Below, in pieces: positions 1 to 12,281 of a stretch of DNA of 64,000 bases. The DNA lies in assembly GCA_903813345.2 (NCBI GenBank), contig CAIIXF020000005.1:31437375-31501374 (forward strand), given 5' to 3'. The notes beneath the pieces are model-generated. The model was given only the letters and a program-made list of their open reading frames with translations, ran no database searches and had not been told where the DNA came from. How positions within the stretch are numbered: the first letter of the stretch is position 1; each line of letters begins with the position of its first letter. A program made the translations under genes and the position numbers. The stretch is from Owenia fusiformis. Lineage: Eukaryota > Annelida > Polychaeta > Sabellida > Oweniidae.

Positions 1-3000
1 TCATAACTTCCATCAGCTTTTCCCGACAACTCCAATCAGAGTCTAAAAAGTATATGCTTTCTTAATTAATGTCACGGTTGAAGTCCAAACAGTGATTAAA
101 TATTTACTGGTAACGTGAAAAACTCATATCGAATATCCCTCAAAATGAGCTGTAACTTATAAGTGTCAAATTTTGATTAACAATTATCCTGTTTCCCGGC
201 TTCAGTTCAATGTATTACGTTGACGTAGCTAAAGATATTCTTGCTTCTAGCGAAGCATCTAATTTGATTCTTCCACGAGAGTTCCTGAGAAAGTGTACAT
301 TACTACGTGATATAGCACATCAACTGTTCGCTGTGTAGTTCTGCTTGCTGGTTCTCATCAATTTCGGAAAGAACTTGGCCCATGTAACCTGAAGCAGAAA
401 TCAAAGAAGTGCTTAAAAACATTCAATAAATATAGGTTATTTACTGGGAGGGATTGGATATGGGTTTTATTCCGAGGGGCAATATGATATTGACCGAAGG
501 GTGATATGATATTGGCCGAGGGAGCGCAGCATTCGAAGTGGAAGTTGGTGTATAAAAATAAATTTCGGATAAGCAAAACAATATGCGCGTATCTCTAAAC
601 ATCTGCATTACCGTATCAGTCCATCATCAGTGCCCATCGTTTTTGGCATGATAGTGTTAAGATTATGTACAAGCTTGAAAGGCCATATTTAAAAAGTCAA
701 CGTAAAAGCTATATTTATTAACCCCTAAACACGATTTCAAATACACGAATGATCCAAAACACTATAATGACACCTCAATTGAAACAATTCATTAGAGCAA
801 GCCATGAGTTTATGCAGAAACAGCAACCTCTACCAATTGCTTTAAATCACAACAGGTCGGTACATTTGAATATTAGGATAATTATAAATGTTTGTATATG
901 TAGAAAGCTTTCTTGATAACGCAATGGCATTTGTTCATTCAATATCAACAAATGCTAAGTGAGTTCTTTTTACTATTTAGCCGAAACTTGTTTTCCGGTC
1001 TGGAATGTTATTTTTTTTTATAAGGTGGCATTACAAGAATTACAGTCCGATGCCATCGACTGGGGTATTATTGATTATAAATTAAGTGGAGATCAATTAT
1101 ACATTAATATAAATTTGCCGTCGGGGTTAATTTGTAAATAGCTATTTGGTATCATCAAAGCATGCGACTAATTAAAAACCTAGTGATCGAACTCCTGAGA
1201 GGGTATGTACTCGTAGCACTGAAGCTCCATTGACAGATCACGGACGCAAAGAAATAAAACTTAACCTTAAAAAAAAAAAAGATCACGGACGCTATTATAC
1301 AATATGCCAATGTGCATCATACTGATCATTTGCTTTGTCGTTGTTTTCACAATTCCCGAGGACTACTTTTGGCCAAGGGATGATTTAAGTTCTTTAAAGA
1401 TGAATTGGCAATAATGATTAGTTTAGCGAGGACATCATTTGCATTTCGCCAACTGCCACCAATGTATTTGACTTTGGCAGTCTATGTATTGTATATTCAT
1501 ATGTATTAACATGAAATAAAAAATATATAAAATTACATTTCGGGAAAAATTGCAATGACAATCCATCCATCTGAACTACAAACGGATTTGTTTTTACGTC
1601 GTGACGTGTTTCACAACTTCTTTTTGTGGTTCTGTTCTCAGCGTTGAGATTAGTCATGCTTCAAAACCTTGGACCACCCCTTATCTACTTTTTCAGGGTT
1701 GTATTGAGAAGGTGGAGTACACAGAGGGGGAGGGGGGTAAACAGTCCTGAAGTCTTGAGGCAAGACTATGTTGAGCTGATCAAGTAAGTTTTGATAACGA
1801 TCAATTCTCGTTGGATGCAACTATCAGTCTCTCATTGAGCATCTCGTTGAATATTTTTCCGTTGATTAGCTTCCGATGATTTTAAAAGATACACGTCCAA
1901 ATGTCAAGTAGCGAAGATCTTAAAGAATTCTTTGCCTCTCTAGCCTTCGAAGAAGTTCATACAACTAAGCAAACACAATCTTTAAATTTTAACAACAGTG
2001 CACACAGTTTCGCTGACTTTTCAAGAGCTGTTCAATCAGTTGCCATACATTAGTATTAACGCTCTGCATTGGCTCTTATTCAAGTCAACAGACATTGCTA
2101 TTCGAAGCATCTTTAGTATCACGACTGGAGGAGACTTTGTCATAGGACGTGATAAATTACGATGTTTCTAGGCACATGTGCTAAATAATCTTATAAATGC
2201 TCCATTAACGTTCCGACTTGGATTCTGACGTAATTCTTGAGAGATATAGGCAGAGGCAGGATAAATCAAGATAAGTAACGTTATAAATATAAAAATGATA
2301 TTTGCTTAATCATCCAGTGTCTTGTTTTATATTAAGTCAAATGAGAATACCTACTCAGGCGCCACGAATGGAATGAGAATTGAAGTTGTACGGCAATGGG
2401 AAGAAATGTTAACGTTCGCATAAATTGTGTAATTGTCGACAATCAAGTTGGGGCTACAGACCCCATTATGCCACTCCTTATATGGGGTAGAGGGGGCGTG
2501 GAATAAGAATGATTGCTACAGGGCAATCAATATTGAGACGTATTCTTCCAGAATGTATTACTCTATATAACATTAATTTGTGACATAGCCGCCCTTAATG
2601 GCACACTAATTAGTTATTACATACGTCAGGGTAATTTAACAAAGGTCGAGACCACCTAATTCAAAATGTCATCCACTCATTCATATTTTTATGTTGGAAT
2701 TCATTTATTGAAATAAATGGAACTGTCTCCATTTAAATTATTTATCAACTTGTCTTGATAAGATGTGGTTTATATCCACTTTTAATTCTGTCTGCTTCAC
2801 TAAATATTCCCATCAACTGGAGACACCAAATTTGCAAATAGATTTGAAAGATATTTCCAGTCCAACAAAATTAAAGTTTACTGAAATAACTTTCGTAATA
2901 TTTTAGAACAATCATTTTGCCTACGTTCGTCCGGGCGTTCGTCATACAAATGAAATATTATTGTCGTACTAAAGAAGGTTTAACGGAAGCGGTGCCTCTA

Positions 3001-3090
3001 CTGATAGTACAATAACGTTATTTCGAAGGGCAATAAAGTGAAATATTGGACCGAGGGGCGTTCTGAAACAGCAAGAAAATCAAACGCACT
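1..3090. other. No gene seen
   Basis: AT-rich DNA with only short open frames lacking family features. The 1235-1292 retroinsertion is the only structure identified. Confidence 0.6.
1235..1292 (+). mobile_element. Very short poly(A) retroinsertion with target duplication
   Basis: AGATCACGGACGC occurs at 1235-1247 and again at 1280-1292. Between them are 33 nt containing AAATAAAA, about 11 nt more, then a run of A. This is what a severely 5'-truncated LINE-mobilised transcript end would leave. Confidence 0.55.
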
Positions 3091-3252
3091 GAACGATATC
3101 TAATTTCCCGGGGAAAATTGCCGGTCGTTTATGCATTCTTCACCGGCTATATTGACCGCCACTATGACGTCACATATTGCTTAAGTCGATATAGTAAAAT
3201 GAATGCCTTCTTTAGCACTAAAACCCCTAGAACTAGCCCGGCAAGGTGGTAA
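3091..3252 (+). repeat. Dispersed repeat, copy 1
   Basis: Matches 50366-50525 in direct orientation. Shared blocks include TTTCCCGGGGAAAATTGCCG, CGCCACTATGACGTCACAT and CCCGGCAAGGTGGTAAT. Function unknown; TGACGTCA is a CRE-type palindrome but may be incidental. Confidence 0.75.
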
Positions 3253-3969
3253 TTATAACTCGTGGACCCCAAACTGTCCCCAGATGGTTGCAACAATTCT
3301 AGTAAGAGCGATTGTTTTGATACAAAAAGACCATGGTAATAATTGCCGAAGCTAATCGTACTATAACCAACAACTTGAACCCGAGAGCTCAAGAAGCATG
3401 TAAAAGCATGTAGACAACAGAAAACTGGAAGGAAAGTTAAACAACAATTGAAGCCAACCAGAAACGTTGGTGATGCGATGGAGAATGAGTATGGAAAATC
3501 CAAATGCATGTGTTCACAACTTCTGCGATCACCCTGAGGAGATTCCGCATACCCGATTATTCGTCGAAGTTGATAAGAGATCAGAAAATGAGCGAGAAAA
3601 ATAGCGAATACAAAACGGTCGTAATAAACAGAAATGTCGTTAAAGTACGAGTAGGCAGCAAATTACTCTGAAATGAAGCCGTTGATTTTGGATCTGTTCG
3701 AACCAACCATAAAAAGATACTTAAAACATGTCGACAAAGCTCTAATTAATAGACTAAACGGACATAAATTTCTTGAAATGAGCGCTCTCATGTCATCATT
3801 TTCCAAGGCACTATAAGCACAGATAAAAAAGAGCCGTTAAGCTTCTGTAATGCATTTTGGTCTTAGTGCCTGAAATATTTATCCTCATTTAATTGATCTC
3901 TTGTGTTTCAACAGAAATGACGTTGCCTTAGCAATATGTTGTGTCACAGATTGAACTAGTTTACTACAG

Positions 3970-5607
3970 CACCCTGGGTATAGTCTGTCACGTGACTTCA
4001 TGGATGACGTGTGCGCGAGTGATTCGCATTTTCTTTCGCTTGAGGTTTGTAATCACACTTTTTACATGTTTTAAGATTTTGTATCTCTGTGAAACTTGTC
4101 CCGTACCATCAATGTCTGAAGACGATCTAATTCACCAAATATCTCATCCAAGCGTGTCCCGGTTAAAGAGAAATTCGCACTTTTGTGTCTCGCAAAATGA
4201 CGTGTGCGCGAGTAAATCGAATTTTACGAAGGATGGGTGCGCGAGTCTAACATATTTTTATTCACTTGAGACAATTCTGCAAGCTAAGGCAGAATACAAC
4301 TCACGTGACATTTGTTTTTGTCATCTTAAAGTAGTATGTTAAAGAATAGTTTGCTATTTTGTAGATGTTTCATGTATGGCACATACATGTCTACGTTTAA
4401 TGACAATAAATGTTTTGAAATAGCTTGTAGGGCTGTCCGGCATTGCAGGTGAATTAAAATTTGAACCAAAAATTGAATTAAATTTTTGGCGGTCTCATAA
4501 AACCGGCAGCATATTCATTTATTGACATCCCATACAAGGGGGGGTCAGAGTTGTTATGTGGTTACTCGGCATCCGCCACGATCAGAACCATGTAAGGAAT
4601 AGTAAGGGGAAGCCCATGATACCAAGTAATATCAAATAATTATAGGAGCTTCTAACTTCTTCCGCATCCCCACCCTTGGTATACGCAGCTGACAAAATGG
4701 ATCGGTACGGGTCAAAAGCTGGACCGGTACGGGTTAACGGTTTTATTTGAATTTAAAACAGCTATCACTTGCTCAATATTGACTTCTTCGTATCTAAGTT
4801 GAAATATATGATCCCTCCGAATGATTTTAAGTACCCCCAAAGTTCACCCGTACAGGTCCAGCTTTTGACCCATACCGGTCCATTTCGTCAGCTGCGTATA
4901 CCAAGGGTGGGGATGCGGAAGAAGTTAGAAGCTCCTATAATTATTTGATATTACTTGGTATCATGGGCTTCCCCTTACTATTCCTTACATGGTTCTGATC
5001 GTGGCGGATGCCGAGTAACCACATAACAACTCTGACCCCCCTTGTATGGGATGTCAATAAATGAATATGCTGCCGGTTTTATGAGACCGCCAAAAAATTA
5101 ATTCAATTTTTGGTTCAAATTTTAATTCACCTGCAATGCCGGACAGCCCTACAAGCTATTTCAAAACATTTATTGTCATTAAACGTAGACATGTATGTGC
5201 CATATGAAACATCTACAAAATAGCAAACTATTCTTTAACATACTACTTTAAGATGACAAAAACAAATGTCACGTGAGTTGTATTCTGCCTTAGCTTGCAG
5301 AATTGTCTCAAGTGAATAAAAATATGTTAGACTCGCGCACCCATCCTTCGTAAAATTCGATTTACTCGCGCACACGTCATTTTGCGAGACACAAAAGTGC
5401 GAATTTCTCTTTAACCGGGACACGCTTGGATGAGATATTTGGTGAATTAGATCGTCTTCAGACATTGATGGTACGGGACAAGTTTCACAGAGATACAAAA
5501 TCTTAAAACATGTAAAAAGTGTGATTACAAACCTCAAGCGAAAGAAAATGCGAATCACTCGCGCACACGTCATTCATGAAGTCACGTGACAGACTATACC
5601 CAGGGTG
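3970..5607. mobile_element. Large foldback element with ~765-bp near-perfect arms
   Basis: The left arm 3970-4735 and right arm 4844-5607 are almost exact inverted copies with a ~108-bp AT-rich spacer. The ends read CACCCTGGGTATAGTCTG and the element is flanked by TACAG (3965-3969 and 5608-5612). The outer part repeats GTGCGCGAGT three times per arm. The same 112-codon open frame occurs in both arms simply because the arms match; it resembles no family I know and I do not call it a gene. The arms are far longer than in usual MITEs. Confidence 0.9.
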
Positions 5608-5612
5608 TACAG

Positions 5613-8600
5613 GCCACGAGGACAATACACTCAGATCAGACTTAAAAGTTGTTCAATTACCCATGCCCGTGCTATCAAAAAGATAATATATTAAAATGTT
5701 TTCCAAAAAACGTTTTCAAATATTGTTATCAACAACTTGTCTATCCGTGTGTCGGTCGAAACATTGCAATTGGTGAATCACCCTTTCAAAATCTACCGCA
5801 ACTTTTGTAGTCGGAAAATCGTTCTTTTCAGCCATAATGTGTTTGTTATTTACATAACTTATACGTTTGATTAGAAATGGTATCTTTAAGTTCCGCAAAA
5901 TGTCAAAATGGCCATCTATAATGAGAAAAACACCAAACCACCAAAAACAAGATTTCAACAAGAATTCGAAAAATCAGAATGGCTGTCAATTTTATTGAAA
6001 ATATTTACCCGTTGAGCCAGTTTAGTTACATGAAATACATTAGCCTGAGCTAAGACTTTGTTATATTGAAATGTCCCAAGAGAATGTCCTCGAAACATTC
6101 CATAGTTATACTAAACGTGAATTACGAAACACGATTAACAAATTATTTTAACTTTAAAAAGTGGAAGTAAAGTTTGCTTTGTTTATATCGACGTTTCATT
6201 TCGTTCGTTGCATTATCCAGGCTACTTTGATGCAACCACATTGTCACTTTAACTCAGTTACCCAATATGAGCATATAAAATGGCCATTACATCAACGACC
6301 AGACGACACAGGTTCAATGTGGAACACAGAAATGGGTACAAAATATAAAAATGTAGATTGAATTAGTTTTATTCCCGAGAGCAGAACATTTTATAGGGTA
6401 ATATAACCAGCTTTTTAAGCCCCATCTCCACGGTACGGCAAAGTGAATATTGTCATCCAAAGTTATTTCATTCTGCTCAGGACTGATATATTACAGTTAA
6501 AGCCTCATGACCTCGTTTCACCGCCCGCGTCCTTATTTTTCCGGATGCGCTGAATAGAGCGATGTGAGGGATTACTACATGGATGCTCCTAAGACACACG
6601 TATGTTCAATCCATCTTGTACATAGTTTTTGTTGTTTAGTCAACCGTGTCGTGATTTAGATGGGAGGTGCCAATGATATTGCACAAAGCACGCAGTTGTT
6701 TATTTCCTGCTAATCTCAGAAAATATATCACTTGTCTCAACAGTCCATCCTCCATTCACAGGACTCCAAGATTGATCCAGAATATCTAATTGAGGTACAG
6801 ATTCTGGCCACCCGATAAGGAGAATGCAACAGCTAGAATTGATGTAAATAGAATTGAGAAATAAATACGACACTGTACATTTTTCCTTTTAAAATCCTTT
6901 TAAGACTATAAATACAGCCTTCCAATAAACCCTACCACCTTTTACTAACGCCAAATAAGCCAGAACATATTGACCATGATGGTAAGATTAAAGGAAGGAA
7001 GAAAGCAGTTGTAAAGCGTCTCAGAATTTTATCAAAACCAACGTTTCATGTCTTAAATTCGTGGGTAAATGATCAACGTTTTTTACTATTTTATCATTCC
7101 TTGTGTCACCACCACTAATCATATTTCTGAACGGTTTATGTTCACATGGGATTACAATCCTCTACTCCTAGCTGATCTATTGTTAAAATCAAACAGAGGT
7201 CCTATAAAGTAGCTCAAAGTTCCGCATTATATTTCAAGCCTGTCGAGCATACAAACTTTTGGGATTTACAATTTTGTCATTTTTGTTTTTTAATCGTACA
7301 ATTCTATGTTTTAGATTAAATGTGGCTGATCTTTATAAACCAAAATGGGCTGGGTTGGTTTCGGAAACAAAGAAACTGTACATGGTGATGAAAATGTGCC
7401 CCGAAATATTCAAATAATTTTTTTTATTATCATCGATAAAGGCTCCTTATTTGGCAAAACTGTGATCCACTTCCTGTCCTAACTGTGTCACTAAAATGTG
7501 AAATTTGATTTTGGTTCACGAATGCTACATACCTTTACAAAATATACTTCAAATAACGGGTTTCAAAGTTGCCAAGCACAGTGATGTTCTCATCTCTTTG
7601 GATTTATATTTTTTCAGAATATTGATGTTTGAGTTCTAAATAGTGTTAGGGTGGCCGGTAAAGATATTTCCGTTGAGATATTGAAGAAGATATGAGCATT
7701 AGTTCATAATTTGTTGACCTCATAAATACCTCTTCCGCATACTCCTTCATTTCGTTGAAAAGTTTGACGATCTATTTTCCGTGGCTCGGCAATAATATTT
7801 TTAGCGCTAACCTTTTTTTATTTGAAGCATGCCATCTAAGATTAATGTATTTTAAATGGTCCACTCTTTTCTCGTTATTTGCAAAATATTACGATAATCA
7901 CTTCTTTATTTTAATGTATCAATTAGTTATTTAAAAGAGAAGTGAATTGCTAGATAAAATTAATGTTTCCCATGTAATTTCCCCATCGAGGATATTCATG
8001 TTGTCAATTGAAAGGTTGTCTTTTCAAAGAAAATTAGGTCAACTTTTTGAAAAAGTTTGTTGATTGGTTCATTGGCCCCTTTGAAATATGTCTGATTAAC
8101 TTACTAATTATCATTTTATATACTTTTCTTGGAGGTAATGAATGAATCTAAAAGATACATCTGTCTTCATGATCAGAAAATATTCATAATCCGAGATATG
8201 ATCGTCCGAAACTGTTTGCGATATCCTTGGCTCTTTGAGGTCCTTTTGTGAGTGAACGTGGGTTTTGGGTCCCCCTGTATGTAATATTATGTATTACCAG
8301 TTATGATATAAATTCAATTAACTCATCTTATTATATAATATTGATTCATAAAGTGTCTGACATCTTGTATCTGGCTTGTTTTTCAAGCGTTTATTAAGCG
8401 AAATATGTAAATTGAAATGTCACGGCGTTCGAACTAAGCACGCAATTGTTGCATCTATTTCAAATTCATGAATGAATATCATATATGTAAAAACCTAATT
8501 GATTTTCCCGCAAACGTAAATATTATTGTCATTACCAGTAATCCTTATATTCTAGAATTTAATAGAATGAAACAGGAACAGTACTACTATGAACGAAAAA

Positions 8601-9292
8601 CAACAATAAAACCAATGGCTCGTATCCATCTGACACTGCTTGTTATAAACTGATAAGCCTATTTTATTGTTAATATTGTACACTGTACTATAAGTACATA
8701 CTGGTTTGTGCAAGTTGACTGGTTACGTTAATAAAATGTACATCTGTGACCAATATGATCGGTGTAATGTCTCGGAATCAAAATATCGAACCAATAAATT
8801 CTAATATCAACCTTGACAGGGTAATAGACAGACAAAATCTTGTATTCATTTGTCAAAGTAAAAGCTTTTGACGTTTGCTAATACATCACAACTATTGCCG
8901 TGGACTAAGATAATTCTTTGACTGATGATACATGTCATATCGTATGTTTTTCACAAATCATTATAATCGTGAATATTTTTGGGAGATCATTAGTCTCCCT
9001 GGCGTTATTGATCTTTATTTATTTGTTTTTCGATACTTTCCCCTGTTTGTGAATCTTTTATAGGGATAACCTGACAACAGTTGTCATTTTTGTACAAACG
9101 TTGTTTCTTTAATTTATTTCACTGAAATATGTAGATTAAAATGATTTAAGGAAATCTGCTTGGCGCTGCCCTTTAGAATTCATGATTTCAAAATGGCCAC
9201 AGTGTCTAATTGAGCGGCCATTTTGAATTAAAGTAGGTCAATATGTCAATTTTCATTTTATCAGTTTCAAGTATAACAGGACTCAACTGAAT
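5613..9292. other. No gene seen
   Basis: AT-rich, with no coding signal, clear repeat end or RNA gene recognised. Confidence 0.6.
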
Positions 9293-9544
9293 TAAGATGC
9301 AGGGTTCTCACTGGGCTTTTAGACTCCGAAGATTCTCCGGAGTCTAATGTCTTTAGACCCTCTAGCTCCAGAGTCATAGAAAGTCAGAAACCTTTTACAC
9401 TGATTAAAGTACAGAAGATAATCTTAAAAATATTCTGAAAAGTATACTAATATGATATCGCTGATCTCACATGGGGGAGGAGTAGTCGCAATACCGCGAA
9501 AAATCCGGGGTCTGCAAACTTCCTTGTGAGAACCCTAAGATGGG
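9293..9544. mobile_element. Small hAT-type non-autonomous element
   Basis: The ends AGGGTTCTCAC and GTGAGAACCCT (9301-9536) are flanked by near-identical 8-mers TAAGATGC and TAAGATGG. An 8-bp duplication with CAGGG-type ends fits hAT. About 236 bp, no coding capacity. Confidence 0.6.
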
Positions 9545-11281
9545 TCTTAAAATTTCCAAGTAGCGTGTAAGCTAGAGCGGCATGAACGATATTTGGGATC
9601 TCTCTTCCAGTGATGTCTTATCGCTTTTTCATTCAAAGTTGGTCTTGATAAATTAGATGTGGTCATTTGGTAGAGACGTATCAATACTTCATTCTTTTCA
9701 ATAGAAGGAGCTTAAATAGAATAGGCGTTCAACTTCATTGTCTAGACATTCTACAATACAAATCTATTGCATTGTTCTGATGCTGTACAAACGAACATGC
9801 CATCATATAATGGGATTTTTTATCAACCACATGATAAATTTATTAGGATATCATATGATCTGTGTGTGATATAATTCTTATCATTTGTACGTGCGCTAGC
9901 TGGGGACATAACAAAACGGTAATACGGCTAAATAAATTATAAATATCAATCATAAACGGAGTACTCGACGCCCGATCGTGAAAACGGTGAATCGAGAAAA
10001 TGTGTTTTAATGATGATTCGTTTATCCAACGTATCACATATTTTTCTCCAACTATGTGATGCTTTAAAGTCCCCGTCTAAAGTTTGAAAATATTTTTTAT
10101 CATTCATTTACTATTTGTCAGGACTTAAAAAGTGATTTTAGAGATTTTTGAACGAAAAAAAATTTTGGAAAAAAAAGTTGTGAGCATTTCATTTCTCAAA
10201 AATTCAAATAAGTTGAAATTTCTTAATCATCAGATATTTCTTAATGCATTTCAAAAAAGATTATCTTTTTAACACCAATGCAAAGATTGAACAAAGGACA
10301 CACTATTTCAATAATAAAATGCCATATTTAATGGGCCATTTCAATGTTTTAGCATATCAAAAATATTTTGAAACATTAGTGATGTCACTAAGGTACCAAA
10401 AACCTTTTGAAAAAAATTGAACTTTTTTTTTCGATGTCAATCTTTTCTAAATATGATAGACTTTCATAAAAAACAATGTTGATTGTCTAACCAGGTTAAA
10501 AGGAAGAATAAATTATGTTTTAGATATCATTGTACCATTGGTTTCTATGAGAACTAAAATTTTGAAATGCATTTTTCTCAGAACCATTTTCATGCACTGA
10601 TAAGTTAATTTCTCGCTTATTTATGAACCGATTTTCTTAATTATTTTGTCAAAAAACATGGGAGGATGAATGCTATACATTGGTATGAATTGTGGCTAAT
10701 TAGAAGATATGAGTGACCTCTAAAAAGTGGTTTTAAATAAATTCACAAATTTTGGAACAAAAAGTCTATCAAAAACCACTTTTTAAAATCTAAAAAAAAA
10801 TCACACTTTGATAACATTGGGTAAGACTACAATATAAGCCAAAGTGGTTTAAACTTTATATGGGGCCTTTAATGAAGGTGTAAACCTACAACCCTCCCAT
10901 ATAAGTCTGGCACTATGAAAGTCCTCATTGATCTTAATTGTGTCCTTCGATTATACTGTACACATAGGTCGGGTATTCATGTCTTTCAAGAATTTGTTGC
11001 AATCGCAAAACATCAAGAAGGCTTGACAGCCATTATTCAAACTGGATCTTCTGTTGCCTGGCGTGGACCCTTTGGACCAAGCATTTCGTTGGAAGAATAT
11101 ATATTATGGTAATATAAGTTTGAATATCGGTTTCCAATCCTTCTTGAGAGGGGAGTGTATGTTTGTGCCTGCTGATAAAATCCGCATCCTGTCTAAATCA
11201 ATAAAAATACGTTTTAAACTAACAATAACATAAAGGTATGATTTATGAACAATTTTAGTTCCTATCTGTGAAATTTAACTA
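9545..11281. other. No gene; AT-rich low complexity
   Basis: Positions 10080-10880 are rich in AAAAA/TTTTT runs and repeated AAAACCACTTTTT phrases, like decayed repeat DNA. The 65-codon open frame at 10915-11112 has no family match. Confidence 0.55.
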
Positions 11282-12281
11282 TCCCAAGGAATGAAGTTCG
11301 GTAGGAATATAGTGAAGCCCTCCGTCCGTCAATCCGTTCGTCAGTCCTGAAGATAACTCAAATACTAGTCAATGGATTTACTTCAAAGTTGGTGGAAAGT
11401 TGTATATTTGTGAATAGTGTTACACAACTTTCCACCGACTTTGAAGAAACTCCATTGACTAGTATTGACGGACGGAGGGCTTCACTATATCCCTACCGAA
11501 CTACCATAAAGATCTCAAAATGAACGCAAATTCCTGTTTTCCCGACCCCCCCCCCCCATACACAGCCCCTGGGAGTCAAGCTGAAAAACTCGGAATACTA
11601 GTACATACATAGATGTTGTGAATATACTCTCAAAATTTCAAACAACAATATGAATATTTATATTTAGTGTAGATTGCATATAATGTATTTATCCCATACT
11701 TGGACGTGTTACAGGTACATAAAGCCGGTTTGTAAAATCTTATATTTTCATCAGCGGGCAGATATAGCTTTACGTCCCGCTCCGAGCGGGCAGATATAGT
11801 ATATCTGCCCGCTACGTCATAATCGCCGCTCGCATTTTTGTTTATAATTTGTAACGTTCGTGTAATGACTGTAAACGACAATGGAGAAAACACAGACAAT
11901 CGGGATCTGTTTGATGGTTAAAAAAGGGAAGGAGCATCCACTTAATCAATCAAAAATTCGAGGAAATAAGTGTGGGAATATTTTAGAGAACAGGAAAATC
12001 CGCCCACGGCCAAGAAAACAAAACTGGACATGAATATTCTAAAATATTTCCACGATTGAACAATGTGAACCAGATGACCAGGATTGGTATGGGATAAACA
12101 TATTATCCTATAGTCGGTTCAGGATATTGGGATTATCCCTTGGCCAATATAATATATTTTCCCTCGGGACCTGCGGCCCTCGGGCAAATATATTATATTA
12201 GCCTCGGGATAATCCCAATATCCTGAACCTCATATAGGATAATCTCTATATATGCTTCTCCGTGAAGTTGCCGTTTTCTAG
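11282..12281 (+). mobile_element. Helitron-like element
   Basis: It begins TCCCAAGGAATGAAGTTCGG directly after an A and ends CCGTTTTCTAG directly before a T, matching the A-TC...CTRR-T rule. A short hairpin CTTC-TCCGT-GAAG lies just inside the 3' end. Both ends resemble those of the copy at 48580-49389. Inside are an inverted copy of the 5' end (11460-11508), a palindrome with GCGGGCAGATATA (11755-11815) and a palindrome around 12100-12260. No Rep-helicase gene. Confidence 0.65.

Noticed and set aside
3941-5573. Identical Cys-rich open frames on both strands as a gene pair
   Set aside because: They are the two arms of one long palindrome; identity follows from the arms, and no known domain is present.
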